Source: Ampullaceana balthica
Taxonomy: Eukaryota; Mollusca; Gastropoda; Lymnaeidae
DNA: 64,000 nucleotides
NCBI GenBank assembly: GCA_944989445.1
Contig: CALYLW010000067.1
Span: forward strand, 1,409,905 to 1,473,904
Reading direction: 5' to 3'
The notes beneath the pieces were generated by a model, which searched no databases, was not told the origin of the DNA, and saw only the letters and a list, made by a program, of their open reading frames with translations. This document shows, in pieces, positions 36,501-46,673 of this stretch (positions are counted from its first letter, which is position 1; every line of letters begins with the position of its first letter). The translations under genes and the position numbers were made by a program.

Positions 36501-39500
36501 TAACCATCACATTTCTACATTAAACATAAGATTTCTACATTAACCATCACATTTCTACATTAAGCAGCACATACCTAAAATAAAAATGATTTATACATCT
36601 CACAAACCTCATTGCATCATTTATTCATATTTCTGTGATACAATTTATAATCAATTTCATGAATTCTTGTAGCCTCTACCACTTCTACCGATTATCTCAT
36701 TCAATCTCGCAAGTTCCACTTGTACTTTCAACTCCACTGCATTTTTTCCCTCTTCTTTATTTTGGCGACATTCCAATTTGCAAGGAATTCTGTCAACCTG
36801 TCCTGCCCTATGGTCATCACGTCAGCATTTTCTGGACACAGATTGCCCACATATCTGTCTGGACACATACTGCCCACATATCTGTCTGGACACATACTGC
36901 CCACATATCTGTCTGGGCACATACTTCCCACATATCTGTCTGGACACATACTTCCCACATATCTGTCTGGACACATACTGCCCACATTTCTGTCTGGACA
37001 CATACTGCCCACATATCTGTCTGGACACAGACTGCCCAAATATCTGTCTTGTCGTAATTAACGTGTGTAATTAATGGGTCTTTACAGTTTTTGTGTAACG
37101 TGGTGGAGTAAACATTTATTTATTTCTGATTAACGTTTCTAACTCTAAGAAAGAGTAGTTTCAATGTAATTAATGAAGCTTTTAAAATTTTTTTTTAAAA
37201 ACGGCATTCTTGACTTGTAGCGTAACTTTGACTGTTTACTTGGTCTAACTGATTCAGTTGATAAGTTGTTCGTGGCCCAACAGAGACAACGATTTGTAAA
37301 ATTTTTGGAGTTTTCGAATTTCTGATGTCTAAGAGGATTTATAAAACTGTTTTTCTGCGTCCGGAAAACTAAGATTTAATTAAATTATTTTTTGTGTTGG
37401 AGTTGAGGGGCTGAGAGCTTATAAATCAGCCAGCTCCTGAGACAAGCGATAATCTGTGTCTGGGGGGAAATTTAAGCAATTACTGGGAAAAACTGGGGGC
37501 ACGAACAGAAGCGTAACTAAAGGGTGGGCATCTGAATTTCTTCAGCAACCAGATTTTAACTTATTCATGTTATGACAAAAAATACTCTCGATCCCCAAAA
37601 TAAAGTTAATATTCAACTTTGTGAAATCCTATATAATAAAAGGCAAGTTTCTGTCCTTTCTGTCCCGTCCTCTATAGCGATTGGTCCCTCAAACACATAT
37701 GAATCCTACAGCCAATCACTAGCGGAGAAAAATTTACATATTACGCGGAGGTTCAAAACGAGTTATTTTTGGTGCAGTTATGTTGTTCCCATCTTGAAGT
37801 GATGCCTGCCGCTTATTCCAATGACAATTCTGCTTTTTCCTTGATGGTCCTGGGGGGTAGTGGCAAGAGTTTTAAGTGTTGTTTGTTTTTTGTTGCTGTT
37901 ATTGTTGTTGTTGTTTTTTGTTGTTGTTTTTTGGTTGTTGTTATTGTTGTTGTTTTGTTGTTGTTGCTTTGTTGTTGCTGTTGCTGTTGTTGTTGCTGTT
38001 GTTGTTGTTGTAGTTGTTGTTTTGTTATTGTTGTTTTGTTGTTTTTGTTTTGTTTTTGTTGTTGTTGTTGTTTTGTTGTTGTTTTGTTGTGGTTTTGCTG
38101 TTGTTTTTGTTTTGTTGTTGTTGTTGTTGTTTTGTTTTTGTTGCTGTTGTTGTTGTTTTTGTTGTTGTTTGTTTTGCTGTTGTTGTTGCTGTTGTTGTTT
38201 TTGATGTTTTTGTTGTTGTTGTTGTCCACATCCCTTGCCCTGCGACGACAATGTCCTGCAAACGCTTCAGCATAACAACTACCAAAATATAGCGTCCATG
38301 AACTTCACAGGTCACCCTACACTTATTCCCGACCTTGGGCGGGCTTTGTTACTAGTAAATAAATAATTTAATATTAAGAAATATCTTAGAGTGGCACGAA
38401 CAAGGATTATGTATCAGTAATGTAATGGGAAAGGTTGGGCGAGCTCAGTACCGTGGAGCTCGTGTTGTAAGAGAAAGTCAGGTCAAGTCTGATCCAGGAA
38501 TGGATAACAACCACTTTGCAACCACCACATCTAAAGCAATGAGTGTCCAAGTTTGAGAATGATAACAACCACTTTGGAAACACCACACCTAAAGCAATGA
38601 GTGTCCAAGTTTGAGAAGGAATTTTACATAATATTTTGCCTGTGAACTGAAAACGAAGATACAGAGATATCAAGATTTTATCGACATTTAAAGAACATTT
38701 TGTTGATAAATAAAAATGGTATGAATAGGGGGCGGGGGGGGGGATAAGGCCAGCAGACAGTACACGTGTACATAATCAGTTGTAGCAAACGAGCACACAC
38801 AACGATTTTAAGTGAAATAACAATGTGGATGTCTTTAATTAAAGGAACATGAATGTGGATGCCTTTTATTAAAAAAAGAAACATTTGTGTGAAATTCTGC
38901 AATGCGATTTTGTGTGTTTTATGTCAAATTTAAAGGGAACTAAATAATGCTGATGATTGCCAATGTAAAAAGGGGCAGGAAGAGAGTCTCGTGAATATGC
39001 TAAGACATGGTAAAAGATTTGTTTGAAGTGACCTTGACCTTACGGTTATTGTTAGGTGACCTTACCATTCAGGACGTGAACTTTGGTACTGGTCATCGAC
39101 AGATTACTGCTGCGACACACGTAGGTCCCAGCATCTTCCATCCGACTGTGTTTGATCACTATTGTGCTGACCAGTGTCCGTGTGGCGTGGACGTGAAACT
39201 TCTCAATTTTAATCTGCTGCAGGCCGTCCGGCGTGAGTTTGATTCCATCTTTGAACCAGTCCAGGTCCTCGGGGGCCTCTGACTGACCAGTTGTGTTACA
39301 CGACAAATGGATTGGGTCGCCTTTCTCCACGAACTTGGACCCAGACATGAAGATGCCTGAGGGAAGAATGACGACCAATGGTATTATTTAAAGTATTCCC
39401 CCCCACCCCACCCCCCCAACATTCACCCCGGTCCCCAACAAAACTAAGACATTGAAAGGCACATGAGGGAAAATATGTGTGTGTTTGTATGTGGTTGGGG

Positions 39501-42500
39501 GGGGGGTGAGCCTTTGTAGTTTGTTAATTGAAATAAACAAGGACAACTTTAGTCAACTATAAGATTACAACTTTAGTCAACTTTATAAATACAACTTTAG
39601 TCAACTATACAATGACAACTTTAGTCAACTATAAAATTACAACATTAGTCAACTTTATAAATACAACTTTAGTCAACTATAAAATTATAACTTTGGTAAA
39701 CTTTCTAAATACAACTTTAGTCAACTATACAATGCCAATTTAGGTCAACTATACATGACAATTTTAGTCCACTAAGAAATGACAACTTTAGTCAACTATA
39801 AAATTATAACTTTGGTAAACTTTCTAAATACAACTTTAGTCAACTATACAATGCCAATTCAGGTGAACTATACATGACAATTTTAGTCCACTAAGAAATG
39901 ACAACTTTAGTCAACTAAAAAATGACAACTTTAGTCAACTAAAAATGAAAACTTTAATCAACTAAAAATGACAACTTTAATCAACTATACTTTGTATTTA
40001 ATTGGACCGACTAACAATACATGATATTCTTTTTGTAGTCTGGTCAGCAATAACTAAAAAGCAATTAAAGAGATTCCATACATACGAATGTTTTGACTAA
40101 TACAGCCTATTTTTTTTGTTCATATAATCCCTTGATTCACGTCCTAGTTTAAAAGACAAAACCTTTCCCCCCTTACTCGAACCTGTTTTGACTTTGGTAT
40201 GATTAGTATGATGTACTCATGTAATAGATTAAGAAGTCTGTCCACGATTTGAAGTTATTGGTTTAAAGAAAGAATGAGTTTTAGATGATATGGGGTCATT
40301 ATGGGGGGGGGGTGTAGAATCGAAAAGAAACAACAACTCTCCAACTGAGCCTCCACAGTTGCTGTTCCATGAGTGGGAATTGTTCCTATTATTAACCCTA
40401 TGCTCTCAAACGCTGTCTTTCCGGTTAAACCTATTACGCATGTATTTTCAACTTAAGTAGGGTATAATCTATTCTGCCAAAAAAATGTTATGAAAACTGT
40501 TGAAGATTTAGTGAGTCAATGATTGCATGGATTTTTTTAAAAACTCAGATGAACGTAGATAAAATGTTTGCCTTTAATATTTTAAAAATATATTTGAAAT
40601 CTTTATTAGTATATTTAAACTTCAAAGCTTCAAAGCGGTTCAGGGTTAAAAAAAAATCAAATATATACTCTAGTGCAATGGTTCACAATCTTTTTTGGTG
40701 GTGACCCCTTTTTATAAAAGCCATATGACCCGCGACGCCCATGAAATTTAAATAAGTCATTTTCAATAATTTTGTTTTTACAAAATAGAACAAATTTGCA
40801 TCATAGTGAATATTTTTAGTCGACGATTGGCAACCCCCAGAAAACATTCGCGCCCCCAACACAGGTTGGGAACCACTGCTCTAGTGCAAACAAACCAAAC
40901 TAGACTAATAAACCTCATCGTATATGTGATCTGGTACAAACCTTAATTAATAAAGCTCTTGGAATATTTGATGTGGTACAAACCTAACGTAATAAACACG
41001 TTGAATATTTGATCTTGTGCACACACACCTTTGATGTTATAAAGCCAATTAGGCCAAACCTAAATTTAAAACTTATGTTTAATTTAAAGAAGACATTACC
41101 TGGCTCCTGAATTATCACCGGTGAGTTTTGCTCTGTGGACAATAAAACCAAATTTTAGTGACCAATAGTAACAATACGGAAGCGAAGGGTGTTGTTAAAA
41201 GCGCGTTTAGGATTTAGCACATTTTATTAGTTAGTTTAAATAAATAGAAGTAAAAAAAAAGGATTTTTAAAAACCATGTTTTTATAAGCGGACTAAAAAG
41301 AAGAAAATATATTTTTTTCACAGTATTGTGATGAACAAAACTTTTTCTGGATTGATAAAAATTTCAAGCTTATATGCTCAAGTACTATGATGTAATATGC
41401 CTAAAAACGTGGGGTGGGCGCTTCTTAGGCTTAATTAAATCAATTCACTCATTTTCTTACTCGTCATTTGTAAACCCTAATCATTTTAGCCAAACGCCTA
41501 AAAAGCGCCCGGTTGTGTGTGTGTGCCTCATCTCTCAGTGTGGATTGTGTGTGTGTGCGCCTCATTTCTTAGTGTGGATTGTGTGTGTGTGCCTCATTTA
41601 TCAGCGTCGTGTACACTGTTTCTTTCTGCAGTTTTGCTGGGGTATATTTCAAGGCATATCCTTTGATTTCTTTTGGAATTAATAAGTTTAAATATAAATA
41701 TCCTTTCCTAAATTATACTCTCTAAACTATTACGTATGACGAATCTTTTATTGTTGAAGCACGATTAAAGAAACAAAGGGAAGCAAGGACCACAAGTAAC
41801 TTACCTTGTTTTAAATACTTGTCTTTGTCGGGTCGAGGGGTCCCTAATGAAAAAAGACGTTTGATACTTGGACATAAAACAAAACATGAATAGAATGAGA
41901 CCAAAATTTAACGCAGAATCTTCAACTTTTACATGCTGTAGACCAGTGCTTCTCAAACTTATTAGTATGATGGACTGGCAGGAATTTTTTAAATTGCACA
42001 AGGGACCGGTGCACTATTTTCCCTGTACTGACGTGGTAGAGAAATGTAATTTATTGTAATTTATTTGTTTCATTTTATGTGCTAATTGCTAAAATATTGA
42101 CATACTTTTTATGGTCAGTATTAATGTATGAAAATCGAGGATTATGATTAGATTTTTCGGTCCTATCATGATAACTAATGCGGACTGGCGGCGGATGGCA
42201 CACGGACTGGCACCGGACCGCGGACCACCACTTTGAGAACCACTGCTGTAGACTCTCACTCTCAGCAATGAACTGAGTTTAGAAGTAGACGATTTACTTG
42301 TAGGAAAGTTACGAAATTCGTCCTTTTTATTTACAAAGTAAAAGTTTTGTATTGGTTTGTTAAACTAGTAAGCTTAGTAACACGATAAACCATTAGAAGG
42401 GTCACGTGACCTACCCGACAGCACCCGCAACAGGAGATGCTGGATGAGCTTCCGCTTGCTGCTGACCTGGCACTCGTAGACCCCAGCGTCCGAGTCTCTG

Positions 42501-44253
42501 ACGTCATGGATGACCAGCCGCCATTCTTGGTCGTCCGGCCTGTTGTCGGCTGAGTACCGCGACGCTCCTACGTACACGTCAGACCCGATGGTCAACGGAT
42601 TGGGGTCAGACGCCCGGCGCCAGATGACCTGGAGGGAGCGTTAAATACAGGGATTAGATGGACAACGTATATTGATGTCATTTCATGTGAACTTGAAGTG
42701 ATGTCAAATACAGGGATGAGATTGAGAACATATTTTGTTGTCACTTCAGATGACATGGAGGCAGCTTTAGATACAGGGATAAATAGACAACGAATATTGA
42801 TGTCATTTCAGATGTCCTTGAAGTGTTGTCAAAAACAGAGATTAAGGATAAAACGTAAAATCTTGTAATTTCAGATGAGCTGACAAGACGGTAAGATTAA
42901 AATTAAATAAAGAGATTATTTGCAAGGCTTTAGGCTACACAAGTCAGAGTGTATTGCACAGCACACAGACCAACAAAAACAAATTCAAATAACTTGTTCA
43001 TTATAAGCATTAGGAACATCTTTCAACTTAATATTTTTATTTGACGGGGGAAGCTGTGTGGAAGGGTCGGGGTAATGTGCCCCCCCGGGGGAAGCTGTGT
43101 GGAAAGGTCGGGGTAATGTGCTCCCCCGGGGATGCTGTGTGGATAGGTCGAGGTAATGTGCATTAAACCCATTAGGAAGTCGAGTGAAGACCACTTTCAA
43201 TGAGAATGGTATCATCATTTTATAACGTGTTTGTCCGTGCTCAACACACTATGTTGTATATACTCCTGGGCTCTCCAAACAGTAAAGGGCCGTCCATAAA
43301 GTACGTCACACTATTTTGACAATTTTTACCCCCCTCCCACCTGTCACAAACTGTCAAAAATTTTGCCCCCCCCCCTTTTTAAAGTATGTCACACTTTGGA
43401 ACAAAAAATCTTTTTTTTATTAACAAATAATTCAAATTTTATTTAAAATACACGTGACGTCACAAATAGCCTGACCCCCTCCCCCAATCACAAACTGTCA
43501 CACTTTATTACACCCCTCCCCTTTCCGGAGCGGGACGTACCTTATGGACGGCCCCTAAGTCTGTCACAACGTATCTAAAATGATAGCAAAGAACTTATAT
43601 CATGAGGCTAACTGACGTAACTTTTGACAGTCCAATATTTAAAGTTGCCGGGATCCAGGCACACATCAATATTTAAAGTTGCCCGGATCCAGGCACACAT
43701 CAATATTTAAAGTTGCCAGGATCCAGGCACACATTGACAGAATGCTCCGAAAAGTTCACACCCACTATGTAAATCGTGCTCTATAATCAGATGAGTTCCA
43801 CAGTAAGCCGTAATAGATATTGATTTTTGTAAATAGAAAAATTTCAATTAAATTGAGCATTCCAGAATCAGGTTGGAAAATTCCAGGAATAGGTCGGAAC
43901 ATTCCAGGAATAGGTTGGAGCAGTCCAGGAATAGGTTGGCGCCTTCCAGAAATAGGTTGTGAAATTACCAGTTAAGGTTGTATCTGGGTTTTTTCTTCTC
44001 CCCTTTACCTTTTCAACTTTCAACACTTTCTCTTACATTCCCTCACTCTCTTTTGTCATTGGGGCATGCAGTAATGGTGTTCTACTTACTGTCCTAGGGC
44101 CAATGTTCTCTGGTGTTCTACTTACTGTCCTAGGGCCAATGTTTTCTATTCCACAGACCAAGACGGCCGTCTCGCCTCGGTTGAAAGAAACGTTGGTGGG
44201 GCGTGGCAAGAAAGATGGCTGCTCGTCGTCTTGGTAATCGTAGTCAACAAGAG
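33328..44253 (-). CDS. Two-Ig-domain, GPI-anchored cell-surface protein (dpr/zig-8 type), 3' six exons, 5' end missing
   Basis: Exons in coding order: 44253-44126, 42628-42415, 41843-41805, 41132-41100, 39356-39066 and 33518-33328. All introns are GT-AG and every phase is compatible, giving 297 residues plus a split first codon. Ig1 spans exons 1-2: cysteine in VLVCGIENIG, then RTVIWRRASDPNPLTIG, and D-x-G-x-Y-x-C in DSDAGVYECQVSS. That pattern is the signature of Drosophila Dpr and nematode ZIG-8 first domains. Two micro-exons encode the linker. Ig2 is in exon 5 (IHLSCNTTG, LDWFKDG, EDAGTYVC). Exon 6 encodes an S/G stretch and a hydrophobic C-terminus, as for GPI attachment. N-glycosylation sequons: NVS, NTT, NLS and NCS. 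Family members act in neuronal recognition. The signal-peptide exon was not found and may lie beyond position 64000. Confidence 0.85.
33951..34229. mobile_element. 279-bp MITE with CATGGGCGT ends and perfect 8-bp TSD
   Basis: CATGGGCGTCGCTAGGAATT on the left mirrors CCCTACGCCCATG on the right. TACAGAAT occurs on both sides (33943-33950 and 34230-34237). Inside is a piece (about 34078-34165) matching an arm of the foldback element at 17757-18416. Confidence 0.8.
34352..35034. repeat. Minisatellite, 34-bp unit, about 20 copies
   Basis: Tandem copies of GATATTGTGCAAGGTAGAAG followed by ATAGATGTGTTCCT, with variants. It lies in the last intron of the Ig gene. The 182-codon minus-strand frame across it is a by-product. 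Confidence 0.95.
36162..36571. repeat. Minisatellite, 20-bp unit, about 20 copies
   Basis: Tandem copies of ACCATCACATTTCTACATTA. The first units are diverged; the central ones are identical. Confidence 0.95.
36831..37049. repeat. Minisatellite, 27-bp unit, eight copies
   Basis: Copies of TCTGGACACATACTGCCCAC followed by ATATCTG. Being a multiple of three, the unit opens five overlapping frames; none is a credible gene. Confidence 0.95.
37627..38355 (+). mobile_element. Helitron-like element containing the GTT array
   Basis: It begins TCCTATATAATAAAAGGCAA right after an A, closely resembling known Helitron 5' termini (TCCTATATAATAAAA). It could end at CTAG (38352-38355) followed by T, preceded by a modest CCCG/CGGG hairpin. 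The 3' assignment is weaker than the 5' one. The GAGTTATTTTTGGTGCAGT segment links it to the dispersed family at 14540 and 44430. Confidence 0.45.
37872..38226. repeat. Imperfect (GTT)n triplet array, about 350 bp
   Basis: Almost pure GTT/TTG triplets with scattered variants. Low complexity alone accounts for the long polyleucine/polyvaline frames on one strand and the glutamine/asparagine frames on the other. Confidence 0.95.
38502..38615. repeat. Two tandem copies of a 57-bp unit
   Basis: GATAACAACCACTTTG to GTCCAAGTTTGAGAA occurs twice in direct succession with a few differences. Confidence 0.85.
39542..39990. repeat. Minisatellite, about 24-bp unit, about 19 copies
   Basis: Diverged copies of ACAACTTTAGTCAACTATAA. 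A longer block of about 110 bp is itself duplicated (about 39680-39790 and 39790-39905), showing higher-order structure. Confidence 0.9.
40676..40878. mobile_element. 203-bp hAT MITE with perfect 8-bp TSD
   Basis: Ends CAATGGTTCACAATC and GGTTGGGAACCACTG correspond to the common hAT terminus CAGTGGTTCTCAACC. CTCTAGTG is duplicated exactly at 40668-40675 and 40879-40886. It lies in the intron between the second micro-exon and the Ig2 exon. Confidence 0.88.
41100..41132 (-). CDS. 33-nt micro-exon of the Ig protein
   Basis: Bounded by a CCACAG acceptor and a GTAATG donor on the minus strand. With the carried-over base it encodes EQNSPVIIQEP, the usual proline-bearing lead-in to a second Ig domain. 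The phase is identical to that of both neighbouring exons, so skipping it would keep the frame. Confidence 0.75.
41230..41515. mobile_element. Third copy of the AAAAACGTGGGG(C/T)GGGC family
   Basis: It matches, in opposite orientation, the 30535-30800 part of the nested element (TTTTTATAAGCGGACTAAAA, CAAGTACTATGATGTAATAT, GTCATTTGTAAACCCTAATC). It ends next to a GT-rich tandem block at 41512-41605. Confidence 0.55.
41512..41605. repeat. GT-rich tandem block, about 38-bp unit
   Basis: Three copies of a unit with TTGTGTGTGTGTGCCTCATT and TCAGTGTGGA, at the edge of the preceding element. Confidence 0.7.
41805..41843 (-). CDS. 39-nt micro-exon of the Ig protein
   Basis: Acceptor TTTCATTAG and donor GTAAGT flank 39 nt encoding, with the carried base, GTPRPDKDKYLKQ. 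It joins the end of Ig1 (LLLRVLS) to the next micro-exon. Its length is a multiple of three and it carries a charged, flexible linker. Confidence 0.72.
41944..42245. mobile_element. 302-bp hAT-like MITE with perfect 8-bp TSD
   Basis: Ends CAGTGCTTCTCAAACTTA and CTTTGAGAACCACTG; CTGTAGAC is duplicated exactly at 41936-41943 and 42246-42253. The same family appears inverted at 46334-46639, and 52482-53905 has similar ends. Confidence 0.88.
43046..43161. repeat. Three-copy tandem repeat, about 37-bp unit
   Basis: Copies of GGGAAGCTGTGTGGAAGGTC-type sequence followed by GGGGTAATGTGC. Confidence 0.8.
43286..43555. mobile_element. Harbinger-like MITE, copy 7, short subfamily
   Basis: 270 bp with ends AGGGCCGTCCATAAAGTACG and TTATGGACGGCCCC and perfect TAA duplications (43283-43285, 43556-43558). 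It belongs to the same subfamily as 12727-12988. Confidence 0.88.
43633..43734. repeat. Three-copy tandem repeat, about 35-bp unit
   Basis: CAATATTTAAAGTTGCC followed by GGATCCAGGCACACAT, three times with single-base differences. A diverged TTCCAGGAATAGGTTGGA repeat follows at 43860-43960. Confidence 0.85.
44075..44146 (-). repeat. 36-bp tandem duplication spanning the Ig1 splice donor
   Basis: Units 44075-44110 and 44111-44146 are nearly identical; each contains TGTCCTAGGGCCAATGTT. On the minus strand each carries the same donor ACA|GTAAGTAG, at 44088-44089 and 44124-44125, so the first Ig exon has two identical donors 36 nt apart. Confidence 0.85.
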
Positions 44254-44603
44254 CTGGTTGTCAAGGGGGAAAAATTGGTAAAATATGGTCACCTAATAGA
44301 CATATCAAAGAGTGAATTTATTTTTAAGAAATAGCTATCAATATACATAATTTGCAATCTCTGTCACGTGTGTCTGTCATGTCTGTCCGTGACGCTACTA
44401 ATTTTAGAAAGCAGCGCACTAAATTACTGCACCAAAAAATAACTCTTTTGGAACGGCCGCATAAAATTGTTCAATAGGGAAATAAATGAATAAAATAAAA
44501 ATAAATAAAATAAATGAAAGTTCTGTATAGCGTTATTTTTTAATCTGATGTCTATTTATTTTGAAAACGTCCGTCATTTTTGATGGGTGATACACTAGTA
44601 ATC

Positions 44604-44793
44604 ATATAATAGGTTACTCAAATAATGGGCCTAGTCAAATAATAGATCTAGTCAAATAATGGGCCTAGTCAATTAATAGATCTAGTCAAATAACAGAACT
44701 AGTCAAATAATAGATCTAGTCAAATAATAGATCTAGTCAAATAATAGATATAGTCAAATAATAGATCTAGTCAAATAATAGATCTAGTCTAAC
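44604..44793. repeat. Minisatellite, 17-18-bp unit, about 11 copies
   Basis: Copies of TAGTCAAATAATAGATC, some with GGGCC in place of AGATC. Confidence 0.9.
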
Positions 44794-45488
44794 ACCGGTA
44801 GTTTATTTATGTGCTCTTGTCCAACGGTGAATTACAGATTTATTTGTGGTGACCGAGAAGACAAGGGATTTCCTTTCACATTCATTAAACATGAGTTTGG
44901 TCGGCTAGGACAGGAATCTTTAACACAAAAGCTTTTAACAATTGAATAATGTATCTCCAGAAAAAAGCTATAGTTGAATTAATTGAATACTAAGTATTAA
45001 ATGTAAACAAAGTATTTCATGCTAAGTGCATCATTATGAGCTAGAAACAAAGAAATCCACTCTGCAAATGAGAGCGTAGTGAAGTAGATGTTGGCAGTGC
45101 TGTGGTGAGGATTTAATTATTAGATGTATTTCAATGGATGTCATTGTTCAAACAAGCTCTGAAAATTAACAAATTCTATTTTATTTGATCCATATATCAT
45201 GAAATAAAATACTTCCTGAAAAGAAATGCTAATTTTCATATCCATTATAGATGTACTAAATGGAATAAGCTTAAAATAAAAAATGACATCAAAATACTGT
45301 ATATCAATGGAAAAATCTAGCTAAAAAAATAACTGTACAGAATGAAAACATTACAAGTCATCTTAAACATTCTGAACTTACGGCTAAATATTAAACATAG
45401 AAGTTCAGTTAATTTGCTTTAGTGTAAGTGAAGCTATAGTAGTTCTAGAACGTTCATTCGATGGTCTTTTACGTTAGGCATCTAATGT

Positions 45489-45852
45489 CTATCAGAACTG
45501 TGAGATATGACGTCACACAGTGAACAATGCCAATCAGAACTGTGAGATATGACGTCACACAGTCAACCATGCCAATCAGAACTGTGAGATATGACGTCAC
45601 ACAGTCAACCATGCCAATCAGAACTGTGAGATATGACGTCACACAGTGAACCATGCCAATCAGAACTGTGAGATATGACATCACACAGTCAACCATGCCC
45701 ATCAGAACTGTGAGACATGACGTCACACAGTCAACCATGCCAATCAGAACTGTGAGATATGACGTCACACAGTGACCGATGCCCATCAGAACTGTGAGAT
45801 ATGACGTCACACAGTGACCGATGCCCATCAGAACTGTGAGATATGACGTCAC
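45489..45852. repeat. Minisatellite, 42-bp unit, nine copies, with CRE octamers
   Basis: Each unit reads ATCAGAACTGTGAGATATGA followed by CGTCACACAGT and CATGCC or a variant. TGACGTCA is intact in eight of nine units; the fifth has TGACATCA. Confidence 0.95.
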
Positions 45853-46333
45853 CCAAACTAACTACGCTAGGGGGACGGCGTGACAAGCAAACAATTGATA
45901 CAGTTGGAAACTTATGACCAGTAAGTTTTTTGTTGATTAGGTTCACTCCTTTGCGTGGTCGATTTTTAAGCGTTGTGTGTCATGGGAGGTGAAGAAAGAA
46001 GAATTCTGTCATTTGTGGGGTATGCTCTTTTGTGTGTGGGATGTGCTCTTTAGTGTATGGGTATGATCTTTTTGAGTTTGAGGTATGGTCTCTTGTGTAT
46101 GAGATGTGTACCGTAAGTTTGTGTGTGTGTGTGAGATGATATGTGCCCTATTTTATTTGTGTGTGAAATGATGTATGACCTATGATATTTGTGTGTAAGC
46201 ATCTGATGTCCACGTACAGGCGCACTTACTGGAATAAAACAACACAACACCATTTTGTCCATGAACTGTTCTGTCTGGCTAATTGTTATATAGAACACCC
46301 CATTCTCACTGTTCTGCTAATGGGCATAAAGAA

Positions 46334-46639
46334 CAGTTCTACTCAAAGTGGTGGTCCGCGTACCGGTGCCGGTCCGTAGGGCATCTGCCATCGGTCCGCA
46401 GAATTTTCAAGAGAGGACAAAAATATAATTATAATCATCTTTTTGCAACCATTAAGACTAACCCTCAAGAATAAGTCAATTTTAAAAAAATAATATCATA
46501 AAACATAGCAGATAAAATAAAATAAAATAAATTACATTTCGCTAACACGTCAGTACTGTTAAAATAGTGCACCGGTCCCTGGAGCAATGGAAAACAATTC
46601 CTGCTGGTCCACCATGCTAAAATGTTATGAGAAGCACTG
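46334..46639. mobile_element. 306-bp hAT-like MITE, inverted relative of 41944-42245
   Basis: It begins CAGTTCTACTCAAAGTGGTG and ends TTATGAGAAGCACTG. The interior shares GTGCACCGGTCCCT with the 41944 copy in reverse. The flanking 8-mers ataaagaa and atatagag differ at two places. A 34-bp direct repeat lies near both sides (46288-46321 and 46640-46673). Confidence 0.7.
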
Positions 46640-46673
46640 ATATAGAGCACCCCATTCTCACTGTTCTGCTAAT

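Noticed and set aside
36162..37049. Regular repeats resembling a CRISPR array
   Set aside because: Units follow each other directly without unique spacers, and the DNA is animal nuclear; these are minisatellites.
37778..38251. Long minus-strand glutamine/asparagine-rich frames and plus-strand leucine/valine frames
   Set aside because: They come from a GTT triplet array; all registers are open, and there is no flanking coding sequence or conserved domain.
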